64,000 bases of DNA from positions 35,495,226 to 35,559,225 of the forward strand of contig CM038467.1 in NCBI GenBank assembly GCA_021464415.1, read 5' to 3'. This DNA comes from Lonicera japonica. Lineage: Eukaryota > Streptophyta > Magnoliopsida > Dipsacales > Caprifoliaceae. This document shows, piece by piece, positions 1 to 9,483 of this stretch (the first letter of the stretch is position 1; each line of letters begins with the position of its first letter). The notes under the pieces were generated by a model. The model had not been told where the DNA came from. It saw nothing but the letters and a program-made list of their open reading frames with translations, and did no database searches. The translations under genes and the position numbers were made by a program.

Positions 1-469
1 CGTAAAGAATCTTAGCCGAATCTTGTGTTTCACACAGTTCTCGGTTTGAACCCCAGCCCTTGTGAGAGGTAGGGACCTTGAGTTTCAAGAAGCGTTACTA
101 GCTCATTAGGTGTAATGCCTTGTAAACCCAAATTTTTTTTCACAAATTTCCAATGTGGAACATAAGAATTCCCATTCTTAAACTTTTCATTTTTCTTTCT
201 AAGTAGCTCACTCTGGGTAACAATTTCTCATTCCCCCGATATTTTGAGCAAATAAATATACCATTTTGATGTACTCGAGAAGAAGAACAAGAATCCGTAA
301 TAATCTCTTAAAACCGATTATTCAGTTTTAAATAAATTTGCTCTAAAAATTGCAAAAAATAAGTAGTTTTCCAACAATAGCCACAAATCCAATAGTTTAA
401 ATGGCGTATGTGCTTCAATGGCTATTTAGCTTTAAAATTTAATCAAGTTTGACTTATTTAGCTTTAAAA
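1..469. other. Intergenic, no gene seen
   Basis: AT-rich non-coding sequence. Around 50-60 there is a GGTTTGAACCCC string resembling the box B of tRNA-derived SINEs, but no matching box A or A-rich tail could be placed, so I do not call a SINE. No other coding or structural signal was recognised. Confidence 0.4.
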
Positions 470-1485
470 CAACTGATCTCAAACATGACCATTATCAATG
501 CGTTAGAAACTAGTTTTTTTACAAGGACATAACATAAATCATATATGTATATATGAACCTACAAACCCAGGCTTAGTAAATTAACAGGTTTTCGAAGTAA
601 GTTCAGACTTGGTGTTTTTCATTTCGCTTGAGCCCATTAGTTGCAAGACAAAAAAATTCCAATAGTTCCTTATAAAAATTGTGAGGTTTTCATCATTTTT
701 AGCAATTATGGAACAGACACAAAATATTTTATGGGCTGGAAAAGATAAGCATCCAACAGGTCGAAATCGTCACCGCAGTAGGAGCTACTTTCATTGAAAC
801 CCTGGAGGAAGAGCACGTTGGAAAGTTACATAAATATAATTATTATGGATAATACTATTGGCAAAACAGCTTTCATTAATGTGAAAAAAATAAAAGATAC
901 TTAAAACATATCGCATAACCATGCATGCTTAAAGCATTTTTTGTTTTGTCATTAGTGAAAATTACTTTGACAATAATTTTTTTCGATTGTTAGGCTCCGT
1001 TTGATTGCAAAGATGAAAAAATAAAATAAATTTAGTTAGTTTGTATGAAAAGATAGAAAATAAGGTGAGAGATGTTACTCATTTTATGAGTATATATCCT
1101 CCATCCTTCAATATTTTTGATGGAAAATTTTTACTCACCACCAAGCAAAAAAAATTTCTTCATAAAAAAACTCAAAAATCAAGAGAATATCACCTTTATC
1201 ACTCAACTAATTTTCTATCTTTTCACCAAAACTAACTCAATTTATTTTCCTTTTCCACTTTGCAATCAAACGGAGCCTTAATTATGCTTCTTTTCTGGTT
1301 CCATATTTTCCTTTGCTCGTGGAAAGATCAAGTACAATTTATGACTTTTGTGTTGACTGAGGTGAAATGTGCATTGCATGTTGTTTTTACCGAAACGAGT
1401 TCAACTATTGTAGCGAAAAAGAGGAGCCCTTTGGGCTCCATTTTCTTTACTTTGCTAGAACTTGAATACTCTAAAAATTATCTAA
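470..1485. repeat. Diverged interspersed repeat, copy 1
   Basis: This stretch is recognisably similar to 53125-53453 plus 61082-61480 (shared strings include GAGCCCATTAGTTGCA, TTATCAATGCGTTAGAA and TTTTGTGTTGACTGAG). The two copies are diverged, and each has taken a different insertion: a Tourist MITE here and a CACTA element in the other. No protein-coding signal is evident; the identity of the underlying repeat is unknown. Confidence 0.65.
993..1277. mobile_element. Tourist-like MITE (PIF/Harbinger type), 285 bp
   Basis: Perfect terminal inverted repeats begin GGCTCCGTTTGATTGCA and end TGCAATCAAACGGAGCC. They are flanked by the 3-bp target duplication TTA at 990-992 and 1278-1280. The GGCTCCGTTTG terminus and TTA duplication are the classic signature of Tourist MITEs mobilised by PIF/Harbinger transposases. 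The related repeat at 61220-61260 lacks the insertion, which confirms the borders. It has no coding capacity. Confidence 0.9.
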
Positions 1486-1559
1486 TTCTGATAGATTTAT
1501 TACTATAATTGTATTTTTATTGAAAAGAAAATTTAATTTGAACCCTTTTTAGTTGTTAT

Positions 1560-2061
1560 TAGGGATTATGGGTTTTTTCGGTTTCGGTCATGATAAAAAT
1601 TAGGGAGATCAAAACCGATTAAGTTTCGTTACGTTTTCAGTTCATTCAGTTTCCATATATATATATATATATATTTTAAATAAATAAATAAATCTAAGCC
1701 AACATTAAATAAGCCTTATGCCAAAACTAATTTTGCATAGGAGTTCATACATTCTAGGCAGAAAAATAAGCCCTATGGCAAAACTGATTTTTTCATCACA
1801 CCAAATAAGCACTCTGCCAAAAAAAGAAAAAAAAAACTTATGGCAACATCAAATAACCTCTTGAAAACAAGCATCACATAATCACAGTAAACAATTGATT
1901 TTGCACAAAAACTGTTTTTAAATATGCAAAACAATGTTATATTTCGGCTCGGTTCAATTATGTAATGGTTAGCCCCAAACCCTAACCGAACTTATTCGTT
2001 TTTTTTATCCAGATTGGTTCGATTCAATTGGTCGATTTTCAGATTTGCCACAACACCCCTA
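1560..2061. mobile_element. Degenerate hAT-like non-autonomous element
   Basis: The left edge reads TAGGGATTATGGG followed by CGGTTTCGGTC, and the right edge reads CCACAACACCCCTA. This matches the TAGGGGTG...CACCCCTA ends and CGGTTTCGG subterminal style of the clearly bounded hAT element at 21031-22142. No 8-bp target duplication is visible, so the copy is old or its borders have drifted. The interior is AT-rich with imperfect AAATAAGCC-type repeats and no transposase. Confidence 0.5.
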
Positions 2062-2244
2062 ATAGGGAAGCTATGGGTAGGGTTGCGAGCGGGTTGGCAA
2101 GATTTGAACCCAACCCATTTAAATGCATGTTTGACCTGAACCCTTCCTGGCCTGACCCAAGGAGGCTCTTATGTTTGAAAATTTCAACCTTCCCTATTAA
2201 TTGTACCACGACCTCAAGGTGGCAATTTTGGAAATGACGCAATA
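2062..2244. other. Short repeat remnant, probable hAT edge
   Basis: GC-richer stretch with a GGGTTGCGAGCGGGTTGGCAA-type opening and repeated ACCCAACCC, a composition seen at the edges of plant hAT elements. Open frames on both strands here have no recognisable domain. No borders could be set. Confidence 0.25.
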
Positions 2245-2699
2245 ATACAATACAAAATTAACTCAAGAATATGTATTTGTGTCTATAATTTTAACAAGGA
2301 GTCAACTATATAAATATGGACATAAATATATATGGTAACATCCCCCCTCAAACTTAAAGAGGTAAGTAATAGACCATCTTGAGTTTGTCAAGTAAATCAT
2401 GTAAAGGGCCGGGTGGACGAACTTTGGTGAAGAGGTCAGCTGGTTGATTTTTAGAGCGGATAAGAATGAGACGTACTATTTTACCAGTCATATGTCATCA
2501 AACAAAGTAATATTCAATCTTGATGTGTTTGGTCTGCTCAGATTATCACACCATAGACTGATCGGGTGTTGCTGAGGTATGCCCATGTCCGAAAGAAGCG
2601 AGCGAAGCCATATAAGTTCCTAGGCGGTTTATGTTAGAGCGCGGTATTTGGTTTCAGTACTAGAAAGTGAGATTATGGATTACTTCTTACTTCGCCATG

Positions 2700-3740
2700 A
2701 TATAAGGGAATCACCCAAAAAAGACATTAACCCATGGTAGAGCGTCTATCAGTTGGATCTCCAGTCAAATCAAAATCGAAGTAAGCACTTAACTCAAATG
2801 ATGATGAAGACGAAAAATGAAGCTCGTGGAACATAGTTCTCTTGATATATCGGAGAATAATAAGGACTGTAGCAAAGTGGGCAGACCATGGTGCTGACAT
2901 AGCAATAAGCAAGGCGTATGCAATATCAATGAGAATAATTGTAAGATAAACAAGGCTTTCAACTAGCTACCGGTACAAAGTAGGATCACTAAGAAGAGTA
3001 TCATCAAGAGGAGTAAGTCAGAGATTAGTTTCCAGAAGAGTGGAAGCGATTTTAGAGTCGGTGATACCGGGTCGAGTGAGAATATTGGATATGATTTTCC
3101 TAAGAGATATAGTAGCCAACAGATTCAGAGAGGACTTCAAGATCCAAAAAGTAGTTCAGACAACCCAGATCTTTTATTTTGAAATTACTATTGAGTGCTT
3201 GTTTAAGGTCGAAGATACCAACCGTGTCATCCTAGTAATAATCATGCCATCCATATATAAAATAAGAATGGTAATATTGGAGTTGGCCTTCTGAGTGAAA
3301 AGTCCATAGTCAAACATGTTAGATGTAAAATACAGTTTGTGGATAGTGGAGCTAAATTTTTCAAACCAGGCTCGAGGATCTTGCTTAAGACCATAGAGGG
3401 CACATAGAAACTTACGGACTTTAGATGGGGAGTTTGAAACCCCTAGAGGTGGTTTCATATAAATTTATTTAAAGAGATCTCCATTTAGGAAAGCATTTTT
3501 AACATCCATATGGAACAATCCCTATTTGCTGGTAGATGCAACGGCAAGAAGACAACTAATAAATGTTATCTGAGCAACCAGAGTGAAAGTTTCTTCATAA
3601 TCAATGCCATATTCTTGATTGAAACCTTTCACCATATGTCTACATTTGTAGCGATTAATAGACTTATCGGATTTGGTTTTGACTTTGTAGATCCATTTAC
3701 ACCCTACTGCTGATTTTCCTGGTGGAAGAGAAACCAACTC
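2700..3740 (-). pseudogene. Copia reverse transcriptase / RNase H remnant
   Basis: Three open pieces carry RVT_2 and RNase H signatures. At 3737-3522 is the RT start with the motifs CKWIYK and YGIDYEETF. At 3458-3174 are ALYGLKQ and RAWFEKF, with the catalytic YVDD box changed to YMDG. At 2912-2727 is an RNase H/late RT segment with ILRYIK and DPTDRRST. The pieces are in different frames with stops between them, so no product is expected. The changed catalytic box would inactivate the enzyme even if it were translated. Confidence 0.85.
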
Positions 3741-4259
3741 CTAAGTTTAAGCCTTTTCTAAGATATATAATTCTTTAGACATAGCTTGCTGCCTAAGTGT
3801 GTTAGAACTAGCCTCTTTATAAGAAGATGGCTCATGATTAGAGAATGTAGTGGAATAATAATGATAATCACGAAGATTATGAGAAAGTTCTCTTACCCTG
3901 GTAGACTAGCGAGTAGGAATGGCTTGATGGAACAAATCATTGCTCGGGATAGACTCATCAGGATAGTCCGTGGTTGGCAGCTCTACAGAAGAAGGGTCAG
4001 TTGTTAAAGGTGGCCATGTGTGAGTAAAGTTCTGTGAGGAATCAGTGATTTTTGTGGATGGTTCAGGTAGATCGGGTAAATAGATGAGCTCAGGAGTTGT
4101 TTGGAAAAGGTAAAAGTCAGTAGTGGAGCTAGTAAAAAAAGGAAGCGGAGTATCGCTGGTGATATAAAATTTAAAGATCTATGAGAAAATTTGGTGTTCC
4201 CAAAAGATGACATGATGAGAGATGCAAAGACGTCTAGAAATATGATCCAAATATATATA

Positions 4260-4697
4260 CTATTTGTTTTCTATCTTATACCGTAAGAAGCAATATAAAA
4301 CAACCATGTCTAAATACTTTGAGGAGTAATTATGGGTGATACCATGTAGTTTTTTGTATGGAGATTGGTTTTGTAGAGTTATGACAGGAATCTGAGTAAT
4401 ATTATAAAAAGCAGTAAGAGCTGCCTTCTCCAAAAAACCTTCAGGATTACCACTGGAAATGAGGAGGGTACAAACAGTATCAAGTATATAACGATGTTTG
4501 CGTTCGGTACACCCATTTTGTTGTGAAGTACCAAGACTGGAATATTGAGAGGCAGCACTTTGTCGATGAAGAAATTTGAGAAAATTAGATTTTTTGTATT
4601 TCATGGCATTATCAGAATGAAATATTTTGATAGAGCGAGAAAACTGAGTTTGAATCATATTTGAAAAATTGTAATAGATATGTGGCCGGTAGTTCAA
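4260..4697 (-). pseudogene. Copia integrase core remnant
   Basis: The 145-residue open piece carries a typical copia integrase stretch: SDNA near the second catalytic Asp, then the motif QQNGCTERKHR (family QQNGVAERKNR, containing the catalytic Glu), followed by a TAFYNITQIP segment and QSPYKKLHG. It lies upstream of the RT remnant on the minus strand, as expected for copia. The HHCC zinc-binding part is not recognisable. Confidence 0.8.
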
Positions 4698-5094
4698 AAC
4701 GATTTTTCATGATATATATACATGTATAGCGAGTTTAGTCATCTAAGAAAATAACAAAATATTGGGACTCCCATGGTAGTGTGGGGAGAGGGACCCTAAA
4801 TATTGGAATGAATAAGATTAAATGGGGGCAGTATAAAATAATTTACTTTTATAGAAAGGTAAGATGGGTTGTTTTCCAAGCTGACGAGATAAACATGAGA
4901 ATTTTTTAAATTTAACTTATTCTAATTTACTTGATGAAATAAGAGTTTTGATTCTATCATTAGACACATGACCTAATCGAGAATGTCAAAAATTCATAAG
5001 AGAGGTTGAGATAGTGGGAGCTAATAAAATAGGTGTTATTGGAAAATGTATTGTAAGGGTGCAAAGATGGATGAGCTCGAACATGAGTTTGACT

Positions 5095-5460
5095 TTACGA
5101 CCAATCCCAATAATCTTCCCCATCAACGGATCCTTGTACATGACAGCCAGATAAGGAAAAAATGATATTTAGTCTAAGATCATATAATTGACCAACATAA
5201 ATGAGATTTATATTTAACTTTGGTATATGAAAGGTGTTAGGAAGTGATAGATTGGTGGTATGGGCTGTTCCTATATGATTTACATGCAGGCGTGAGCTAT
5301 CAGTAGTGTTAATAGGAGTAGCATGTTTAGAAGAGAATATGTTAAGTTCGGGGGTCTTGTGATTACAACCACAATTAAAGTGCCAAGAATTTCCTGATGT
5401 AATAAACATAGTAGTAGCATGGCAAGATAAAACCTATTTAAGGAGAGCAGCTGAACCCCA
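5095..5460 (-). pseudogene. Copia protease / pre-integrase remnant
   Basis: The open piece contains LPNTFHIPKLNINL and YVGQLYDL, characteristic of the region after the aspartic protease of copia polyproteins, and ends near GCHVQGS. The start GNSWHFNCGC is a mutated form of the WxxDSGC protease motif: the catalytic Asp-Ser-Gly is lost. It is the most upstream recognisable part of the decayed element; the gag region is missing. Confidence 0.7.
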
Positions 5461-5690
5461 CTAGGATACACATCTTAGACATCGGAAGCTAACTCACTTA
5501 GCTAGCCATATTCACCCCTAAATTCCGTAGATATCACTACAAGATTTCTCGTAACTCTAGGGGTTAATGGACTTAATTTTACATTACTAGTCACTAATTT
5601 TATACGGTTCATCATGCTAAGTATGCTCACATCCCACAATGTAATGTACACCGTATATTTCATGTCTCGAGCTATTCCACTTTCCACTTA

Positions 5691-6744
5691 GTATATTATC
5701 ATGTTGTGGGATCGACCAAGTGTTCCTTTATGTATATTATTCATCCGACCTTCTCTCGTTTACTTGCACATGTAACACTTGCTGCTAAATAAGTCTGACG
5801 TAATAACATGAGGAGTGAATATAATAACAATAAGAGATATGACACAACAACCATAACAGTAATAGGAAAATAAATATCAATCAATCATATCTCTTGTATA
5901 AAGCCTCAAACTTACACCCCGCGGTCACTAGGCTTAGAGCATCGATTTTCAAGGGACCCCATGCTCTAAACTAATCATGTCTCCCCCAAGTGAGTGAACT
6001 GTCTAGGGACTCGGTCCTTACTTGCAATTCATTTGGAGATAAACCCACGCAAGACATTTTTCCGGGGACCACACTCCAAATACTTAACAAGAAGAACATC
6101 CGTACAAGCACATTCCTTCAAGTATGGAACTACCTTAGGATTTTTCACCTAAGGGTAGGGTTACTACTTTTCGGAACACACAGTCCCATTGATAGAGCCA
6201 CACAAACTAATCCGCAAGCCAGGGAAGCTAGTAACGCAGGATTACAAATACTCATCCTCGAGAAGGTAATATATATCAATATGATAACACAAATAGGCGG
6301 CTACAACCGCACAATATAAGGCCACAACCCTAATAACTCACATGGCTCCAACCCTGAATCAGTTGGAGCTCCAACCCAAAACTAGTACCGGTACTCAATC
6401 ATAGGGCTACAAATGCCTGATAGTTACCTACCCCCTAGGCCCCTATTTTTCATTTTGTTATTTTAAACATTTGCACTAGAGATGTCTTTCCGTTTAAAAG
6501 TACACTCATACATATATTAAATGAAATAATATAAAATGGTTGAACTAAAAATAAAAAATATTAACTTGTACGCTAAGAGTACATATTAACCTTATTGTGA
6601 ATTAAAAGAAGAATCTTACATATAAAAGTATGTTGCCTTATTTAATGTGCATTTAAGCATGATTCTTTTGATAAACAAATTGTTAACATAAACTATTAGG
6701 ACATACGTTAACATAATAATCCCCGTAAAAAAATTGTAAACTTA
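5691..6744. other. Non-coding, probable old LTR-type repeat
   Basis: The part 5690-6470 is less AT-rich than its surroundings, and a 109-codon frame at 5990-6319 (+) lacks any domain I know. Short phrases such as ACTAGGCTTAGAGCATCG and CAAGTGAGTGAACTG look like LTR or leader sequence of a retrotransposon, but no borders, PBS or PPT were found. 6480-6744 is plain AT-rich sequence. Confidence 0.3.
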
Positions 6745-7048
6745 GTCTCTGATTGATAACAAGATGGAAAATGTAGGAAAAACAATGTATTTTTGTGAAA
6801 AGTTGAAAAATAAGTTGAAGAATGTAGTAAGATTAAGTATTACTTTTTGGCTTCTTCCATGAAAAAAAATTCTTTGAATAGTGACGAAGATATTTTTTTC
6901 ATAAAACATAAAAGATGGTTGAAGATATATACTAACAAAAATGAGTAAGGGATAAAAAGTATCTCTGCATTCTTAATCTTATTTTCCAAGTTCTTATCTA
7001 AATTTGATATATTTCTTTTTATCTTTTATGTTGTTATCAAACATAGCG
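6745..7048. mobile_element. Tourist-like MITE, diverged, 304 bp
   Basis: The left end GTCTCTGATTGATAACAA pairs imperfectly with the complement of the right end (CGCTATGTTTGATAACAA). TTA flanks both sides (6742-6744 and 7049-7051). Size, TTA duplication and TIR style fit a Tourist/PIF-type MITE, but TIR identity is only moderate. No coding sequence. Confidence 0.55.
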
Positions 7049-7083
7049 TTAGAATAAAAAAAAATTAAAAAATTTGGCCGAGT

Positions 7084-8600
7084 TAATAAATTTAGGGGCA
7101 TTGACCCATAAGTACACCAAAAGATAAATATTGTCCACAAACTCCTAGCCAGCTAAAAAATAACATATAACTCATATTTTGAACTCTTAGCCAAAATTAC
7201 CATCTCCCTCCCATTACTAAATCTCCACTTTCTCTTTATTTCTTTCACTTTGTTTCTTAAATCCACTTTCTCTCTCTAAAATCTTCCATCTCTCCCCATT
7301 ACAAGATCTCCATTTTTTTATCTCTCCTCCACTTACCCTCTTAGATCCACTTTCTCTCTCTAAAACCTTCCATCTCTACCAATTACAAGATCTACACTTT
7401 CTCTCTTTCTTCCACCTATAACGCCGAAGCAGCAGCGTCAACCACCGCGATGGAGAATGGAGATGAAGAATGAAAGTTTGTGAAAATCAAACTGAGATGA
7501 AAATATAGTTCGACTATCATCCATGGCACAAAACGAACTCACGATGATCATAATTGAAGTTAAAAGATTTGAAAATCACGAAGAATGCGAAGATTCGAAT
7601 CGAAAATCACCAAAGTAACGAATCAAATCGAGATAAATGTGAAGTCCGATTCTTCTCCATTTTCAATATGTAGTTGAATTACTTGAAATTATCATCGAGT
7701 AATTCGCAAAACTACTAATGTAAACCTACTCAATGCCAAAAAGAACAATAGTAGAACACCCATTCTTCTCCATCTTCACTCTGCTGTTGGATTACTGGGG
7801 GCAGTAATCTCCGGATTAGTAAAAAAAAATAAAAGTAGAACATCCATTCTTCTTCATCTTCATTCTGTTGTTGGATTACTGGAGCATTAATTCAAATTAT
7901 TAGGGGTAGTAATCCCCGGATTACTCAAAAAAAAAGTAGAACATCTATTATTCTTCATATTCGCTCAGTTATTGGATTAATGGGATAGTAAACCCCAGAT
8001 TACAATAAAACGCAAAAAATAATGAAAAAGATGACATAGAAAATTAAATTGAGATAAAGATAAAACTCGATTATCATTCATTTCACAAATCAAAATGTTC
8101 GTAATGGAGATGATGCCTTAGATATCATCTCTCTCAAATCCACTTTCTTTCTCCAAAACCTCTCATCTCCTTTCCAATTGCCAAATCTCCACTTACTCTC
8201 TCTTCTCAACCAGTAACGCCGGTGCAAGGAACATTGGCGTTAACCATGACAATGGAGAATGGAAATGAATAATGAAAGTTTGTGAAGAGTGAAAATTTGT
8301 GAAAATCAATAGAGATGATGATCATGAACGACACCCTCTATCTTGCTCATGTTTCAAAATCAGCTATAGATCGAAAAAATTTCAATCGTACTGAACAAGA
8401 ATGACAATTTAAATTAAGATCCTTTTTACCTATATTTAAATAGGAGGGTAAAATCGGAATGATATTTTAAAATCGTATTAATTAGAAAAAGAAGGGACAA
8501 TCTTTTATAGTTAATGGTCAAATTTAACATCTTAAAAGTTAATACGTAAAAGGGATTGAAAAGTGTATTTATAGATTATTTTTTCATAAATTTATTGCAA
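7084..8600. repeat. Repeat-rich element with diverged inverted ends
   Basis: The edges share an inverted AATAAATTTA...ATAA(G/A)TACAC pattern (about 7085-7120 and 8560-8600). Inside are two copies of a CT-rich module ending in GATGGAGAATGGAGATGAA-type sequence (about 7210-7500 and 8130-8310), and three tandem units of roughly 90 bp (from about 7755, 7845 and 7935) each with TTGGATTACTGG...GTAATC. A MULE-like or other non-autonomous TIR transposon is plausible, but no target duplication could be matched. No gene is seen. Confidence 0.4.
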
Positions 8601-8838
8601 GATGTGCAAATCTAGCCGGTCGTCTTTTGGCCATAAATATGTTGATGAAGATATGGAGACCCAATCATAATTTAAGGAAAACGAAAATGGAGGGCGGGTC
8701 CCACAGACGAATTAGCTGCGTCAGATTAACCATCATGGTTGATCCACGTTATTTGAAAATTTTGCAGTTTTGCCTTTGCATGCACGTCCGGCCAAGTTTT
8801 ATGAACCCTGCCTAGCTAGCTTACGTCAGACCCTAAAT

Positions 8839-9220
8839 AAGGGACGGAGCCAGGATTTTATGTTTGAGGGACGAGAATATAAATGAATCGACAGCAAGAA
8901 ATAATTATTACAAAAATTATTCAACCTAAATTTTACCATCAAATAATAAAACAAGTTAACTTAAAAATATAACATATATAATATGTCAATATATATACAA
9001 TTACAAAATACACACACACACATATATATATATACATATGATTATCCATGTCAGCAAGTTACATTAAACACATTGACTTACTTAATCTTTTCAAAATAAT
9101 TTGAGGGGACGAGCTTTTATATTTTTTTTATAAATACAAAATTACTACTATATCTAATCTATTTTTAAAAAAATTTGGGGTGGCGACCGCCCCTGCACGT
9201 CCCCGCTAGATCCATCACTG
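8839..9220. mobile_element. Short hAT non-autonomous element, 382 bp
   Basis: A perfect 8-bp direct repeat CCCTAAAT flanks it (8831-8838 and 9221-9228), the duplication size of hAT transposons. The ends are imperfect inverted repeats: left AAGGGACGGAGCCAG, right complement CAGTGATGGATCTAG, the familiar plant GGCGGAGCCAGGAT type. No ORF. It ends about 30 bp before the TATA box of the downstream NPF gene, so it now forms part of that promoter. Confidence 0.85.
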
Positions 9221-9250
9221 CCCTAAATCACACCCCACTTTCTCCCTCTC

Positions 9251-9258
9251 TATATATT
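9251..9258 (+). promoter_or_regulatory. TATA box of the NPF gene
   Basis: TATATATT follows a CT-rich stretch (CTTTCTCCCTCTC) that resembles a plant core-promoter Y patch. Transcription would start near 9280, giving a leader of about 200 bases before the ATG at 9484. The core promoter is squeezed between the hAT target duplication (ends 9228) and the leader. Inferred by position and motif only. Confidence 0.5.
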
Positions 9259-9483
9259 GTGTTTGTGTTAGTGAGAGAAGTCTAATAAGATCGAGTGGGA
9301 GAAAGATCGATCGATTATTTTCTTATTTTGTTTTGCTTTGCTTTGCTTTATTATTGCTACATATAATTAAGGATATATTTTTATATATATATATATATAT
9401 ATATTTAAAGAAGTGAGAGCCGAGGTAGGCAGTTAAAGCTATAGCTTAAAAAATATATTGAGCTAGCTAGCTTGGTAGTAGAT

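Larger units (their letters stand above)
2245..5690 (-). mobile_element. Decayed Ty1/copia retrotransposon, minus strand
   Basis: Read on the minus strand, protease/pre-integrase, integrase, reverse transcriptase and RNase H fragments occur in that order, which is the copia order. On the same strand a polypurine tract (TTTGAGGGGGGA, complement of about 2341-2352) is followed at once by an LTR start TGTTACC at 2340, running leftward to about 2245 before it is lost. No gag or 5' LTR is identifiable beyond about 5460. Many stops and frameshifts show that the element is dead. Confidence 0.8.

Noticed and set aside
49..60. Possible tRNA-derived SINE from a box B-like GGTTTGAACCCC
   Set aside because: No box A at the right distance and no 3' tail; insufficient.
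5990..6319. 109-codon plus-strand frame
   Set aside because: No known domain; lies in repeat-like sequence next to a dead copia element.
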